The notes under the pieces were generated by a model. The model was given only the letters and a program-made list of their open reading frames with translations. It was not told the origin of the DNA and ran no database searches. The position numbers and the translations under genes are program-made. From Pseudomonas sp. RIT-PI-S (GTDB lineage: Bacteria > Pseudomonadota > Gammaproteobacteria > Pseudomonadales > Pseudomonadaceae), in NCBI RefSeq assembly GCF_025642975.1, contig NZ_JANZKJ010000010.1, positions 62,001 through 126,000 of the forward strand: a DNA stretch of 64,000 nucleotides, read 5' to 3'. Shown piece by piece: positions 41,862-55,302 of this stretch (position 1 is its first letter; the number at the start of each line of letters is the position of its first letter).

Positions 41862-42299
41862 TCGCCTTCGCTCGACTCAGCCGGCCTAGAAGGCCGGTTT
41901 TTTTTGCGCCCGCCCTGCAGGAGCTCTGTGGATAAGCATCACCGAGCCCTTGTGATAACCCATCGTTCAACCTGGGCATAGAACTGACGAGTGGATAAGT
42001 ACGGTTTTATGCACAGCTTATAGCAGCTTATCAAGAGGCCCCAAGGGCACCTATCGACAGTTTTCCGCATCCCTGTAAATCGCAGCGCTGTAGGTCTTTC
42101 AATGGTTATCCACAGAAGAAGGCGTACATAAGAATAAACATAAAAACAAAGCTTTTATAAATCTCTCTTCTTTTATGTTTTTGTTAACAACCATTCATCA
42201 GGGCTGGCTATTTTTTGCACAGATGGTTTCTTTCAAGCGGGCAAATTCCCTATACTGCGCAGCTATCCCTAATTACCCATATGAACAGGCACGAGGTGC
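41862..42299. other. Second DnaA-box/AT-rich region upstream of mnmG
   Basis: This 438-base gene-free interval contains perfect DnaA boxes at 41927-41935 (minus) and 42106-42114 (plus). Close variants lie at 41990-41998 and 42007-42015 (TTATGCACA, which still fits TTATNCACA). A strongly AT-rich block follows at about 42121-42200. It ends with a -10-like TATACT at 42251-42256 before mnmG. It has the layout of a replication origin, and DnaA-box clusters next to gidA/mnmG are known from other bacteria including P. putida. Whether it fires is unknown. Confidence 0.7.
41881..41905 (+). terminator. Intrinsic terminator of mnmE
   Basis: A perfect 7-bp stem (CCGGCCT / AGGCCGG) with a 3-base loop is followed by eight Ts. 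It isolates mnmE from the origin-like interval behind it. Confidence 0.93.
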
Positions 42300-44195
42300 G
42301 TGGTGGATTTCCCTTCCCGTTTTGAAGTGATCGTCATCGGCGGTGGACATGCCGGTACCGAGGCCGCACTCGCTTCCGCGCGTATGGGCGCCAAGACCTT
42401 GCTGCTGACACATAACGTCGAAACCCTTGGCCAGATGAGCTGCAATCCAGCCATCGGTGGGATTGGCAAGAGCCACCTGGTAAAGGAAATCGATGCGCTG
42501 GGCGGAGCCATGGCGTTGGCCACCGATAAAGGTGGCATTCAGTTCCGTGTACTGAATAACCGCAAAGGCCCAGCCGTGAGGGCTACTCGCGCTCAGGCGG
42601 ACCGTGTGCTCTACAAAGCTGCCATTCGCGACATTCTGGAAAACCAGCCGAACCTGTGGATATTTCAGCAGGCCTGTGACGATCTGATCGTGGAAGCTGA
42701 TCAGGTCTGCGGAGTTGTCACGCAAATGGGCCTGCGTTTTCTTGCAGACTCGGTTGTCCTAACGGCAGGCACCTTCCTGGGTGGGCTTATCCACATCGGG
42801 CTGGATAACTATTCTGGGGGTCGCGCCGGGGACCCACCTTCCATCGCATTGGCCAGGCGGCTGCGCGAATTGCCGCTGCGCGTAGGCCGCTTGAAAACAG
42901 GCACCCCACCGCGCATCGACGGCAAGACTGTGGATTTCTCGGTGATGACCGAGCAGCCAGGCGATACGCCGATTCCAGTCATGTCGTTCATGGGGGATGC
43001 CAGCCTGCATCCGCGGCAGGTCAGTTGCTGGATTACCCACACCAATGCACGCACCCATGAAATCATTGCCGCGAACCTGGACCGCTCGCCGATGTATTCC
43101 GGGGTTATCGAAGGAGTCGGGCCGCGCTATTGCCCATCCATCGAAGACAAGATCCACAGGTTTGCCGACAAGGACAGCCACCAGGTGTTCATCGAGCCGG
43201 AAGGCTTGACCACCCATGAGCTGTACCCGAACGGCATTTCCACTTCGCTACCCTTCGACGTGCAACTGCAGATCGTGCGTTCGATTCGCGGGCTAGAAAA
43301 CGCACACATCATGCGCCCCGGGTATGCCATCGAATACGACTACTTCGATCCACGGGATCTGAAGTACAGCCTGGAAACCAAGGCAATCGGCGGGCTGTTC
43401 TTTGCCGGGCAGATAAACGGCACCACCGGCTACGAAGAGGCGGGCGCTCAAGGCCTGCTGGCGGGAACAAATGCCGCGTTGCGCGCTAGGGGCCAAGACG
43501 CCTGGTGCCCGCGCCGTGATGAAGCGTACATCGGTGTGCTTGTAGATGACCTGATTACATTGGGTACCCAAGAGCCCTACCGGATGTTCACTTCTCGGGC
43601 GGAATATCGGCTGATTCTGCGTGAGGACAACGCGGATCTTCGCCTGACCGAAACTGGTCGGCGCCTTGGCTTGGTCGACGATGCCCGTTGGGCCGCGTTC
43701 TGCACGAAGCGCGAAGCGATCGAACGTGAAGAGCAGCGTTTGAAAACCACATGGGTGCGGCCTGGTACCAGCGTTGGTGAAGCCGTGGCAGAGCATTACG
43801 GCACACCGTTGACCCATGAATACAATCTGTTGAGCCTGCTCAGCCGGCCCGAAGTGGATTACGCAAGCCTGACCGCCCTCACGGGGGCCGAGGAAATCGA
43901 TCCACAGGTGGCTGAGCAGGTGGAAATCAAAGTGAAATATGCCGGTTATATCGATCGTCAACAGGAAGAAATCGAACGGCTGCGCGCCAGCGAAAGCGTG
44001 CGCCTGCCTGTGGATATCGACTATCCAACGATCTCGGGCTTGTCTAAGGAAATTCAGGCGAAGCTCAGCCAGGCTCGTCCAGAAACCCTCGGCCAAGCCT
44101 CGCGTATCCCGGGTGTGACGCCTGCGGCTATTTCGCTGTTGATGATTCACCTGAAAAAACGCGGCGCGGCCCGGCAAGTGGAGCACAGTGCTTGA
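42300..44195 (+). CDS. mnmG: tRNA uridine-5-carboxymethylaminomethyl modification enzyme MnmG
   Basis: MnmG (GidA, 631 residues) is the FAD enzyme that partners MnmE in U34 modification. The FAD-binding motif [10 protein letters not shown] starts at residue 14. Further family motifs are [29 protein letters not shown] [11 protein letters not shown], and [17 protein letters not shown]. The start is the GTG at 42300 ([11 protein letters not shown]), preceded by CACGAGG. It is separated from mnmE by the second origin-like region and is translationally coupled to rsmG. Confidence 0.98.
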   Translation: MVDFPSRFEVIVIGGGHAGTEAALASARMGAKTLLLTHNVETLGQMSCNPAIGGIGKSHLVKEIDALGGAMALATDKGGIQFRVLNNRKGPAVRATRAQADRVLYKAAIRDILENQPNLWIFQQACDDLIVEADQVCGVVTQMGLRFLADSVVLTAGTFLGGLIHIGLDNYSGGRAGDPPSIALARRLRELPLRVGRLKTGTPPRIDGKTVDFSVMTEQPGDTPIPVMSFMGDASLHPRQVSCWITHTNARTHEIIAANLDRSPMYSGVIEGVGPRYCPSIEDKIHRFADKDSHQVFIEPEGLTTHELYPNGISTSLPFDVQLQIVRSIRGLENAHIMRPGYAIEYDYFDPRDLKYSLETKAIGGLFFAGQINGTTGYEEAGAQGLLAGTNAALRARGQDAWCPRRDEAYIGVLVDDLITLGTQEPYRMFTSRAEYRLILREDNADLRLTETGRRLGLVDDARWAAFCTKREAIEREEQRLKTTWVRPGTSVGEAVAEHYGTPLTHEYNLLSLLSRPEVDYASLTALTGAEEIDPQVAEQVEIKVKYAGYIDRQQEEIERLRASESVRLPVDIDYPTISGLSKEIQAKLSQARPETLGQASRIPGVTPAAISLLMIHLKKRGAARQVEHSA

Positions 44196-44839
44196 TCAGT
44201 TCGATTACTGCGCGCCAGCGTGAAGAGTTGTCCACAGGTGCTCAAGCGCTGGGCGTTGCCCTGAGTCCGCAGCAAGAAGATCTTCTGCTTGGTTATCTAG
44301 CTTTGCTGATCAAGTGGAACAAGGCTTATAACCTTACCGCCGTTAGGGATCCGGACGAGATGGTGTCCCGTCATCTGCTGGACAGCTTGAGCATCGCTCC
44401 CTACATCGGCGCTGCTGATCGATGGCTCGACGTAGGCAGCGGAGGAGGTATGCCAGGCATACCGCTGGCGATTCTTTATCCACACAAGGTCATCGCGACG
44501 CTGGACAGCAATGGCAAAAAAACCCGCTTCCAAACCCAGGTGAAGCTCGAGCTGAAGCTAGGCAATCTTGAAGTTATCCACAGCAGGGTAGAAGGCCATA
44601 CTCCTCAGCAGCCGTATCAAGGCATTATCTCGCGAGCCTTCAGTAGCCTTGAGGATTTCACCAACTGGACGCGCCATCTTGGCGATAGCAACACCCATTG
44701 GCTGGCAATGAAAGGGCTGCATCCGGCGGACGAACTGGTAGCATTGCCCGCTGACTTTGAAATAGATAGCGCGCATGCTTTGGCCGTGCCAGGTTGCCAA
44801 GGCCAACGGCACCTATTGATACTGCGCCGCAAGGCATGA
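44192..44839 (+). CDS. rsmG: 16S rRNA (guanine-527-N7)-methyltransferase
   Basis: RsmG (GidB, 215 residues) methylates G527 of 16S rRNA; loss of this gives low-level streptomycin resistance in several bacteria. SAM-binding motif [15 protein letters not shown] (about residues 73-87) and the family block [25 protein letters not shown] are intact. The start codon appears to be TTG at 44192, overlapping the mnmG stop. No ATG exists near the N-terminus in this frame, so the start is less certain than the gene. Confidence 0.95.
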   Translation: MISSITARQREELSTGAQALGVALSPQQEDLLLGYLALLIKWNKAYNLTAVRDPDEMVSRHLLDSLSIAPYIGAADRWLDVGSGGGMPGIPLAILYPHKVIATLDSNGKKTRFQTQVKLELKLGNLEVIHSRVEGHTPQQPYQGIISRAFSSLEDFTNWTRHLGDSNTHWLAMKGLHPADELVALPADFEIDSAHALAVPGCQGQRHLLILRRKA

Positions 44840-44857
44840 CGGGGAATACGAGCGACA

Positions 44858-45649
44858 ATGGCTAAGGTATTCGCGATCGCGAACCAGAAAGGCGGGGTCG
44901 GTAAAACCACAACCTGCATCAACCTCGCGGCTTCGCTGGTCGCTACCAAGCGGCGGGTGCTGTTGATTGACCTCGATCCGCAGGGCAACGCCACCATGGG
45001 CAGTGGTGTGGATAAGCATGCCCTCGAGCGCTCGGTTTATGACCTGTTGATCGGGGAGTGCGACCTGGGCGAAGCCATGCATTTTTCCGAGCACGGCGGT
45101 TATCAGCTGTTGCCAGCGAACCGAGACCTCACGGCCGCTGAGGTGGTGCTTCTCGAAATGCAGATGAAAGAAAGCCGTCTGCGTAATGCCTTGGCGCCGA
45201 TCAGAGAAAACTATGACTACATCCTCATCGACTGCCCACCCTCGTTGTCGATGCTCACTCTCAATGCCCTGGTCGCCGCTGATGGGGTAATTATCCCCAT
45301 GCAGTGCGAGTACTTTGCTCTCGAAGGTCTTAGCGACCTTGTGGATAACATCAAGCGAATCGGCGCGAAGATAAATCCTGAGCTGAAGATCGAGGGCTTG
45401 CTGCGCACTATGTACGACCCGCGGTTGAGCCTGATCAATGATGTGTCGGCGCAGCTCAAGGAGCATTTCGGCGAGCAGCTGTACGACACCGTCATCCCGC
45501 GCAACATCCGTCTGGCCGAAGCGCCGAGCTTCGGTATGCCGGCGTTGGCCTACGACAAGCAATCCCGGGGCGCCTTGGCTTACCTGGAACTGGCCAATGA
45601 AATGGTCCGCCGTCAACGCCGCAAGGCTCGTACCGCTGCGGCGGTTTAA
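44858..45649 (+). CDS. parA: Chromosome partitioning ATPase ParA (Soj)
   Basis: ParA (263 residues) is the deviant-Walker ATPase that drives origin segregation on the nucleoid. The P-loop KGGVGKT lies at residues 11-17 with the signature lysine. Walker A' DLDPQGNA and Walker B YILIDCPPSL are present. It follows rsmG by 18 bases and is followed 9 bases later by parB. The coding sequence contains two perfect DnaA boxes (45007-45015 and 45340-45348). Confidence 0.98.
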   Translation: MAKVFAIANQKGGVGKTTTCINLAASLVATKRRVLLIDLDPQGNATMGSGVDKHALERSVYDLLIGECDLGEAMHFSEHGGYQLLPANRDLTAAEVVLLEMQMKESRLRNALAPIRENYDYILIDCPPSLSMLTLNALVAADGVIIPMQCEYFALEGLSDLVDNIKRIGAKINPELKIEGLLRTMYDPRLSLINDVSAQLKEHFGEQLYDTVIPRNIRLAEAPSFGMPALAYDKQSRGALAYLELANEMVRRQRRKARTAAAV

Positions 45650-45658
45650 GGAAACGCA

Positions 45659-46531
45659 ATGGCTGTGAAGAAACGAGGACTGGGGCGGGGGCTCGATGCA
45701 CTGCTAAGCGGCCCCACCGCCTCTGCGCTTGAAGCGCAGGCCGTTCGGCTCGACGAAAAGGAACTGCAGTACCTACCCCTGGACGTGATCCAGCGCGGTA
45801 AATACCAACCACGCCGCGATATGGATCCTCAGGCGCTGGAAGAGCTCGCTCAGTCCATCCGTTCCCAGGGGGTAATGCAACCGATCGTGGTACGCCCGAT
45901 CGGCGGTGGCCGCTTTGAGATCATTGCTGGTGAACGTCGTTGGCGCGCTAGCCAACAGGCAGGGCAGGAGCGGATCCCGGCCATGGTACGCGAAGTGCCA
46001 GATGAAACAGCCATCGCCATGGCGCTGATCGAAAACATTCAGCGCGAAGACCTGAACCCCCTTGAAGAAGCCATCGCGCTTCAGCGCTTACAGCAGGAAT
46101 TTCAGCTTACCCAGCAGCAGGTGGCCGAAGCAGTGGGCAAGTCCAGGGCGACTGTCACCAACCTATTACGGCTAATCAGCCTTCCCGAAGGCATCAAGAC
46201 GATGCTCGCCCACGGTGATCTAGAAATGGGCCATGCTCGTGCTTTGCTGGGTTTACCAGAAGATCGGCAGTTGGACGGGGCGCGACATGTTGTCGCACGG
46301 GGCCTTACCGTGCGCCAGACTGAGGCATTGGTGCGTCAGTGGCTGAACACTACCGAGCAACCCCAGGCGGTACCACGCCTTGACCCCGATATCACTCGGC
46401 TGGAACAGCGCCTGGCAGAGCGGCTGGGCTCGGCGGTACAGATTCGCCATGGGCAGAAAGGCAAGGGGCAGCTGGTGATCCGCTATAACTCGCTCGATGA
46501 ACTACAAGGTGTTCTTGCCCACATCCGCTGA
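45659..46531 (+). CDS. parB: Chromosome partitioning protein ParB (Spo0J)
   Basis: ParB (290 residues) is a CTP-dependent DNA clamp that loads at parS. It starts with the ParA-interacting peptide KKRGLGRGLDALLSG. The CTP-binding boxes are visible as GERRWRAS (box II) and ENIQREDLNPLEEA (box III). The helix-turn-helix is TQQQVAEAVGKSRATVTNLLRL, and a C-terminal dimerisation domain closes the protein. Its target sites are at 33695, 34325 and 60129 in this window. Confidence 0.98.
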   Translation: MAVKKRGLGRGLDALLSGPTASALEAQAVRLDEKELQYLPLDVIQRGKYQPRRDMDPQALEELAQSIRSQGVMQPIVVRPIGGGRFEIIAGERRWRASQQAGQERIPAMVREVPDETAIAMALIENIQREDLNPLEEAIALQRLQQEFQLTQQQVAEAVGKSRATVTNLLRLISLPEGIKTMLAHGDLEMGHARALLGLPEDRQLDGARHVVARGLTVRQTEALVRQWLNTTEQPQAVPRLDPDITRLEQRLAERLGSAVQIRHGQKGKGQLVIRYNSLDELQGVLAHIR

Positions 46532-46576
46532 AACAATTGAGTTTCTAGCGGCCAGTCGGAAAAGCCTACCCGGCAG

Positions 46577-46605
46577 TTGAACAGGGGCTGAACCGCCCCT
46601 ATACT
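46577..46605 (+). promoter_or_regulatory. Promoter of the atp operon
   Basis: TTGAAC (46577-46582) and TATACT (46600-46605) are spaced by 17 bases, 75 bases before the atpI start. The spacer holds an inverted repeat, AGGGGC...GCCCCT (46583-46588 and 46595-46600), which overlaps the first base of the -10. The repeat may be a regulator site or a chance GC palindrome. Confidence 0.75.
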
Positions 46606-46679
46606 CTGCGCGCATTTTGTCGGCACATTTTATGCCAAGTCGTCGTTGTATGGCGGGCCGACCCCGAGGAGCCGAATCA

Positions 46680-47973
<1,294 letters not shown>

Positions 47974-48102
47974 GGCTCGTCTGGCGCGTCTTATGTCTTT
48001 TCCCAGAGCTTCGGTTCCAGGGAAAGAGGGCCGCACCCGGCGCTGTGCCGAGACGGCTTTGTAAATACTTTGCTTTACCGCTTTAAACCTAAGAAAACCT
48101 AA

Positions 48103-48390
<288 letters not shown>

Positions 48391-48443
48391 TCACTCATTT
48401 TGAGTGATTGGTGTGATGTACAACGAACGAGCGAGGTGTTGGC

Positions 48444-48914
48444 GTGAACATTAATGCAACCCTGATAGGCCAGTCCGTTGCGTTCTTCATTTTCGTGTGG
48501 TTCTGCATGAAGTGCGTATGGCCTCCGGTCATCGCGGCTCTGCAGGAACGCCAGAAGAAGATCGCTGATGGTCTGGACGCTGCCAGCCGTGCTGCTCGCG
48601 ACCTGGAATTGGCCCAAGACAAAGCGGGTCAACAACTGCGCGAAGCCAAGGCACAAGCTGCCGAGATTATCGAGCAGGCCAAGAAGCGCGGTACCCAGAT
48701 CGTCGACGAGGCCCGTGAACAGGCGCGTCTCGAGGCTGAACGCGTGAAGGCACAAGCTTCGGCGGAGATCGAGCAGGAACTCAACAGCGCCAAGGACGCC
48801 TTGCGTGCCCAAGTGGGCTTGCTGGCAGTCTCGGGCGCCGAGAAGATCCTGGGATCGTCTATCGATCAAAACGCGCACGCGGAGCTGGTCAATAAACTGG
48901 CCGCTGAAATTTAA
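48444..48914 (+). CDS. atpF: ATP synthase F0 subunit b
   Basis: AtpF (156 residues) is the peripheral stalk. A single N-terminal membrane helix (about 5-25, with [20 protein letters not shown]) is followed by a long charged helix that dimerises as a coiled coil (about 30-150). The start codon is GTG at 48444 (GTGAACATTAATGC), preceded by GAGG. It is followed 12 bases later by atpH. Confidence 0.97.
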   Translation: MNINATLIGQSVAFFIFVWFCMKCVWPPVIAALQERQKKIADGLDAASRAARDLELAQDKAGQQLREAKAQAAEIIEQAKKRGTQIVDEAREQARLEAERVKAQASAEIEQELNSAKDALRAQVGLLAVSGAEKILGSSIDQNAHAELVNKLAAEI

Positions 48915-48926
48915 GCGAGGGCGATC

Positions 48927-49463
48927 ATGGCAGAACTGACCACGTTGGCCCGACCTTACGCCAAGGCGGCCTTCGAGCATGCCCAGGCCCACCAGCAACT
49001 GGCCAATTGGTCAGCCATGCTCGGCCTGGCTGCAGCGGTGTCGGAAGACGACACCATGCGGCAATTGCTCAAGGCCCCGCGACTGACGAGCGCAGAAAAG
49101 GCCGCAGCCTTTATTCAGGTATGCGGTGAAAAGTTTGATGCACAGGCACGTAATTTCATCCACGTTGCCGCGGAAAACGACCGTCTCCTGCTGTTGCCGG
49201 AGATCTCGGCCTTGTTCGACCTGTACAAGGCCGAACAGGAAAAGTCCGTGGATGTGGAAGTCACCAGTGCCTTCGCATTGAACCAAGAACAGCAAGACAA
49301 ACTCGCCAAGGTTCTCAGTGCACGGCTCGGCCGGGAAGTGCGACTGCACGCTGCGGAGGACGCCAGCCTTATAGGTGGTGTCGTCATTCGCGCCGGTGAC
49401 CTGGTAATCGATGGCTCGGTGCGCGGGAAAGTCGCGCAACTGGCCGAAGCACTGAAATCTTGA
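48927..49463 (+). CDS. atpH: ATP synthase F1 subunit delta
   Basis: AtpH (178 residues) ties the b-subunit stalk to the top of the alpha3-beta3 head. The N-terminal helical domain starts with [16 protein letters not shown]. The conserved C-terminal segment [20 protein letters not shown] closes the protein. It lies between atpF and atpA with short gaps (12 and 21 bases). Confidence 0.97.
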   Translation: MAELTTLARPYAKAAFEHAQAHQQLANWSAMLGLAAAVSEDDTMRQLLKAPRLTSAEKAAAFIQVCGEKFDAQARNFIHVAAENDRLLLLPEISALFDLYKAEQEKSVDVEVTSAFALNQEQQDKLAKVLSARLGREVRLHAAEDASLIGGVVIRAGDLVIDGSVRGKVAQLAEALKS

Positions 49464-49484
49464 GTTTGAAGGGGCAGCAGAGCA

Positions 49485-51029
49485 ATGCAGCAACTCAATC
49501 CTTCCGAAATTAGCGAAATTATCAAGGGGCGCATCGACCAGCTCGATGTCACCTCTCAAGCCCGCAACGAAGGTACCGTGGTCAGCGTGTCTGACGGTAT
49601 CGTGCGGATTCATGGTCTGACCGACGTCATGTACGGCGAGATGATCGAGTTCCCGGATGGCGTCTTCGGTATGGCGCTCAACCTGGAACAAGACTCGGTG
49701 GGTGCCGTGGTTCTGGGTGCCTATACCACCCTGGCCGAAGGCATGAGCGCCAAGTGCACCGGCCGTATCCTCGAAGTGCCAGTCGGTAAGGCACTGCTGG
49801 GCCGTGTGGTCGATGCCTTGGGTAACCCGGTTGACGGCAAAGGCCCTTTGGGCCACACCGAAACCGACGCGGTCGAGAAAGTCGCGCCGGGCGTGATCTG
49901 GCGTAAATCCGTAGATCAGCCTCTGCAGACCGGCTATAAAGCCGTCGACGCGATGATCCCTGTCGGCCGTGGCCAGCGCGAGCTGATCATTGGCGACCGT
50001 CAGATCGGCAAGACCGCGATGGCCATCGACGCCATCATCAACCAGAAGAACAGCGGTATCTTCTGCGTATATGTAGCTATCGGTCAGAAGCAATCGACCA
50101 TCGCCAACATCGTTCGCAAGCTCGAAGAGCACGGCGCACTGGCCAACACCATCATCGTTGCCGCCTCGGCTTCCGAATCGGCCGCGCTGCAGTATCTGGC
50201 ACCGTACTCTGGCTGCACCATGGGCGAGTACTTCCGCGATCGCGGCGAAGATGCGCTGATCGTTTACGATGACCTGTCCAAGCAGGCCGTGGCCTACCGC
50301 CAGATCTCCCTGCTGCTGCGCCGTCCGCCAGGACGCGAAGCGTACCCAGGCGACGTGTTCTATCTCCACTCCCGCCTGCTGGAGCGTGCTTCGCGCGTTT
50401 CCGAGGAATACGTAGAGAAGTTCACCAATGGCGCAGTCACTGGCAAGACCGGTTCCTTGACCGCTCTGCCGCTGATCGAAACCCAGGCTGGCGACGTTTC
50501 GGCGTTCGTTCCAACCAACGTGATCTCGATCACCGACGGCCAGATCTTCCTGGAGTCGGCCATGTTCAACTCGGGCATCCGCCCGGCGGTCAACGCCGGT
50601 GTGTCGGTATCCCGTGTGGGTGGCGCCGCTCAGACCAAGATCATCAAGAAGCTTTCCGGTGGTATTCGTACCGCGCTGGCCCAGTACCGTGAACTGGCTG
50701 CGTTCGCGCAGTTCGCTTCCGACCTGGACGAAGCGACCCGCAAGCAGCTCGAGCATGGTCAGCGCGTTACCGAGCTGATGAAGCAGAAGCAATATGCGCC
50801 AATGTCCATCGCTGAGATGTCCCTGTCGCTGTACGCCGCCGAGCGTGGTTTCCTGACCGACGTCGAGATCCTCAAGATCGGCAGCTTCGAGCAGGCGCTC
50901 ATTGCTTACTTCAACCGCGATCACGCCGAGCTGTTGGCGAAGATCAACGTGAAGGGCGACTTCAACGACGAGATCGACGCCGGTATCAAGGCGGGTATCG
51001 AGAAGTTCAAGGCCACCCAGACCTGGTAA
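49485..51029 (+). CDS. atpA: ATP synthase F1 subunit alpha
   Basis: AtpA (514 residues) is the non-catalytic nucleotide-binding subunit of F1. Walker A GDRQIGKT lies at residues 170-177, and the ATP synthase signature [13 protein letters not shown] is present. An N-terminal beta-barrel domain comes first (about 25-93). A GC-rich hairpin follows the stop codon within the operon. Confidence 0.99.
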   Translation: MQQLNPSEISEIIKGRIDQLDVTSQARNEGTVVSVSDGIVRIHGLTDVMYGEMIEFPDGVFGMALNLEQDSVGAVVLGAYTTLAEGMSAKCTGRILEVPVGKALLGRVVDALGNPVDGKGPLGHTETDAVEKVAPGVIWRKSVDQPLQTGYKAVDAMIPVGRGQRELIIGDRQIGKTAMAIDAIINQKNSGIFCVYVAIGQKQSTIANIVRKLEEHGALANTIIVAASASESAALQYLAPYSGCTMGEYFRDRGEDALIVYDDLSKQAVAYRQISLLLRRPPGREAYPGDVFYLHSRLLERASRVSEEYVEKFTNGAVTGKTGSLTALPLIETQAGDVSAFVPTNVISITDGQIFLESAMFNSGIRPAVNAGVSVSRVGGAAQTKIIKKLSGGIRTALAQYRELAAFAQFASDLDEATRKQLEHGQRVTELMKQKQYAPMSIAEMSLSLYAAERGFLTDVEILKIGSFEQALIAYFNRDHAELLAKINVKGDFNDEIDAGIKAGIEKFKATQTW

Positions 51030-51034
51030 GCCGC

Positions 51035-51056
51035 AGCGGGGGCTTCGGCCCCCGCT
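51035..51056 (+). other. Intra-operon hairpin between atpA and atpG
   Basis: A perfect 9-bp GC-rich stem (AGCGGGGGC / GCCCCCGCT) with a TTCG tetraloop lies 5 bases after the atpA stop and 22 bases before atpG. No T-run follows, so it is unlikely to terminate transcription. It may stabilise the upstream mRNA or mark a processing site, which would fit unequal subunit needs. Confidence 0.7.
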
Positions 51057-51077
51057 TGCTAACCTGATAGGTGAAAC

Positions 51078-51938
51078 ATGGCAGGCGCAAAAGAGATTCG
51101 CGGCAAGATTGCGAGCATCAAAAGCACGCAAAAAATTACCAGCGCCATGGAAAAGGTGGCGGTCAGCAAAATGCGCAAGGCACAACTGCGCATGGCTGCT
51201 AGCCGTCCCTATGCGGACCACATCCGCCAGGTAATCGGTCACTTGGCCAACGCCAACCCCGAGTATCGTCATCCCTTCATGGTCGAGCGCAACGTCAAGC
51301 GTGTCGGCTACGTCGTGGTGAGCAGTGATCGTGGCCTGTGCGGTGGCTTGAACACCAACCTGTTCAAGGCTCTGGTCAAGGACATGGCGGCCAACCGCGA
51401 AAAGGGCGTGGAAATCGACCTGTGCGTGGTGGGCAGCAAGGGCGCTTCGTTCTTCCGTAGCTTCGGCGGTAACGTTGTCGCTGCGATTAGCCACCTGGGC
51501 GAAGAGCCATCGATCAACGATCTGATCGGCAGCGTCAAGGTGATGCTGGATGCCTACCTCGAAGGCCGTATCGACCGCCTGTGCGTAGCGTCCAACAAGT
51601 TCGTCAACACCATGGTGCAAAAGCCCGTGGTAGAGCAGTTGGTACCGTTGGTTGCAACCCCGGATCAAGCGCTCAAGCATCACTGGGATTACCTGTACGA
51701 ACCCGACGCCAAAGAGCTGCTCGACGGCCTGATGGTGCGTTATGTGGAGTCGCAGGTCTACCAGGCAGTGGTGGAGAACAACGCTTCTGAGCAAGCGGCG
51801 CGGATGATCGCAATGAAGAATGCCACCGATAACGCCGGTGATCTGATCAGCGAATTGCAGCTGGTCTACAACAAGGCGCGTCAGGCTGCGATCACCCAAG
51901 AGATCTCGGAAATCGTCGGCGGCGCTGCCGCGGTTTAA
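51078..51938 (+). CDS. atpG: ATP synthase F1 subunit gamma
   Basis: AtpG (286 residues) is the central rotating shaft. It has the paired N- and C-terminal helices that form the coiled coil: [27 protein letters not shown] start, and a C-terminal segment with [21 protein letters not shown] [17 protein letters not shown]. The Rossmann-like central part has [16 protein letters not shown]. It follows atpA by 48 bases and comes before atpD. Confidence 0.98.
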   Translation: MAGAKEIRGKIASIKSTQKITSAMEKVAVSKMRKAQLRMAASRPYADHIRQVIGHLANANPEYRHPFMVERNVKRVGYVVVSSDRGLCGGLNTNLFKALVKDMAANREKGVEIDLCVVGSKGASFFRSFGGNVVAAISHLGEEPSINDLIGSVKVMLDAYLEGRIDRLCVASNKFVNTMVQKPVVEQLVPLVATPDQALKHHWDYLYEPDAKELLDGLMVRYVESQVYQAVVENNASEQAARMIAMKNATDNAGDLISELQLVYNKARQAAITQEISEIVGGAAAV

Positions 51939-53342
<1,404 letters not shown>

Positions 53343-53385
53343 TCCCGGCGCCCGGCAACGGGCGCTTTCAGGTTGAGGCAAGTAG

Positions 53386-53811
53386 ATGGCTATGACTGTC
53401 CATTGCGATATCGTCAGCGCGGAAGGGGAAATCTTCTCCGGCCTGGTAGAGATGGTAATCGCGCACGGCAACCTGGGTGATCTTGGTATCGCCCCGGGCC
53501 ACGCGCCTTTGCTTACGGACCTCAAGCCCGGTCCGATCCGCTTGATCAAGCAAGGTGGCGCAGCCGAGGTGTTCTACATCTCCGGCGGCTTCCTTGAAGT
53601 GCAGCCGAACGTGGTAAAGGTCTTGGCCGATACCGTGCAGCGCGCCGCCGACCTTGACGAAGCGTCCGCTCAGGAAGCCGTAAGGGCTGCCGAGAAGGCT
53701 CTGAACGAAAAGGGCTCGGACTTCGACTACAGCGCCGCCGCGGCGCGCTTGGCCGAAGCCGCTGCTCAGCTTCGTACCGTGCAGCAAATTCGCAAGAAGT
53801 ACGGTGGATAA
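53386..53811 (+). CDS. atpC: ATP synthase F1 subunit epsilon
   Basis: AtpC (141 residues) regulates F1 and joins gamma to the c-ring. The N-terminal beta-sandwich begins [20 protein letters not shown] and includes [14 protein letters not shown]. Two C-terminal helices follow (about 90-138). ATG codons at 53386 and 53392 are both possible; the first is kept. A strong terminator follows, ending the operon. Confidence 0.97.
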   Translation: MAMTVHCDIVSAEGEIFSGLVEMVIAHGNLGDLGIAPGHAPLLTDLKPGPIRLIKQGGAAEVFYISGGFLEVQPNVVKVLADTVQRAADLDEASAQEAVRAAEKALNEKGSDFDYSAAAARLAEAAAQLRTVQQIRKKYGG

Positions 53812-53837
53812 CTCGCCGCCACTTCCTGCGATTGAGT

Positions 53838-53865
53838 AAAAGGGTAGCCTCGGCTACCCTTTTTC
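53838..53865 (+). terminator. Intrinsic terminator of the atp operon
   Basis: The inverted repeat AAGGGTAGCC / GGCTACCCTT is followed by TTTCTTTTT. It lies 27 bases after atpC and 23 bases before glmU. Confidence 0.93.
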
Positions 53866-53887
53866 TTTTTCGTTTCCCAGGGCATCC

Positions 53888-55252
53888 ATGTCTCTCGATA
53901 TCGTTATCCTCGCCGCTGGCCAAGGCACGCGTATGCGTTCGGCTTTACCCAAGGTGCTGCACCCAGTCGCCGGCCGTTCTATGCTTGGCCATGTTATCCA
54001 CAGCGCACGGCAACTAACGCCTGTGGGTATCCACGTAGTGATTGGTCACGGCGCCGAGAAAGTGCGTGAAGCGTTCCAGGCCGACGATATTCGGTTCGTA
54101 CTGCAAGCCGAGCAATTGGGCACCGGCCATGCCGTTGCCCAGGCCCAGCCGCAGCTGGCCTCCGCTACGACCTTGGTGCTCTATGGAGATGTGCCACTGA
54201 TCCAACCCGCTACGCTGGAAGCCTTGCTCGCCAAAGCAAGCGAAACAAGCCTAGCGTTGTTAACCGTGCAGCTTGCCGACCCCACCGGGTATGGCCGGAT
54301 CATCCGCGATGCCCAGGGCCGGGTTGAGGCGATCGTTGAGCACAAAGACGCTACCGAGGTACAGCGGCAGGTGCGCGAAGGCAACACCGGGATTCTCGCC
54401 TTGCCCACTGCGCTGCTCGAAGGTTGGATGGCGCGCCTTTCCAATAACAACGCCCAAGGTGAGTACTACCTCACCGATATCATTGCCATGGCGGTCGCCG
54501 ATGGCCTGGTGGTTGCCACTGAGACAGCCGCAGAGCCGATGGAAGTGCAGGGGGCCAATGATCGGCGCCAACTTGCTGAACTGGAACGCTTCTACCAGCA
54601 GCGTGAAGCGGAGCGCCTGATGGCGGCCGGGGTTACCTTGCGCGATCCGAAACGGCTGGATATACGAGGTGAGGTCATTGCCGGCCGTGACGTATTAATC
54701 GACGTAAACGTGGTGCTCGAAGGCCGGGTGGTGATCGAGGACGACGTGCAAATCGGCGCCAATGTGGTAATCCGCGATTCAGTGCTAAAACGCGGCGCAG
54801 TGATCAAGCCGTTTACCCACCTTGAAGGCGCCACAGTCGGCGCAGGCGCAGACGCGGGCCCCTTCGCTCGCCTGCGCCCTGGTACTGTGCTGGAAGAAAA
54901 TGCCCATGTGGGTAATTTCGTAGAGCTAAAAAACACTCGCATGGGCCCAGGCGCAAAGGCAGGCCACCTCAGCTATCTGGGCGACGCCGACGTCGGCGCC
55001 CGTACCAACATCGGCGCTGGTACCATCACCTGCAACTACGATGGTGCCAACAAGTTTCGGACTGAGCTGGGCGAAGACGTGTTCATCGGCTCCAACAACG
55101 CACTGGTTGCCCCGGTTATGGTGGGCAATGGAGCGACCACTGCAGCGGGTTCGACCATCACTACCGACGTACCTGCCGCTAACCTTGGCGTGGCTCGGGC
55201 ACGCCAACGCAATATCGAGGGCTGGAAGCGCCCTGAAAAGAAGAAGCCCTAA
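53888..55252 (+). CDS. glmU: Bifunctional N-acetylglucosamine-1-phosphate uridyltransferase / glucosamine-1-phosphate acetyltransferase
   Basis: GlmU (454 residues) makes UDP-N-acetylglucosamine for peptidoglycan and LPS. The N-terminal uridyltransferase domain has [17 protein letters not shown] (8-24). The C-terminal left-handed beta-helix acetyltransferase domain (about 250-454) shows hexapeptide repeats and [10 protein letters not shown]. The protein is full length. It is followed by glmR and glmS, so the amino-sugar pathway genes are grouped. Confidence 0.99.
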   Translation: MSLDIVILAAGQGTRMRSALPKVLHPVAGRSMLGHVIHSARQLTPVGIHVVIGHGAEKVREAFQADDIRFVLQAEQLGTGHAVAQAQPQLASATTLVLYGDVPLIQPATLEALLAKASETSLALLTVQLADPTGYGRIIRDAQGRVEAIVEHKDATEVQRQVREGNTGILALPTALLEGWMARLSNNNAQGEYYLTDIIAMAVADGLVVATETAAEPMEVQGANDRRQLAELERFYQQREAERLMAAGVTLRDPKRLDIRGEVIAGRDVLIDVNVVLEGRVVIEDDVQIGANVVIRDSVLKRGAVIKPFTHLEGATVGAGADAGPFARLRPGTVLEENAHVGNFVELKNTRMGPGAKAGHLSYLGDADVGARTNIGAGTITCNYDGANKFRTELGEDVFIGSNNALVAPVMVGNGATTAAGSTITTDVPAANLGVARARQRNIEGWKRPEKKKP

Positions 55253-55262
55253 GAACCTAGGG

Positions 55263-55291
55263 TTGACAGCACGCCTGCAGATGGGTTGAAT
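55263..55291 (+). promoter_or_regulatory. Likely promoter of glmR
   Basis: A perfect -35 TTGACA (55263-55268) lies 17 bases before TTGAAT (55286-55291; four of six bases match the -10 consensus). It is 37 bases upstream of the glmR start and 11 bases after the glmU stop. Confidence 0.6.
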
Positions 55292-55302
55292 GCGCGCATT
55301 AA

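Noticed and set aside
49011..51899. 962-codon open frame antisense to atpH, atpA and atpG
   Set aside because: The frame mirrors three certain genes on the other strand. Its length reflects strong codon bias in highly expressed atp genes; no family features and no start site.
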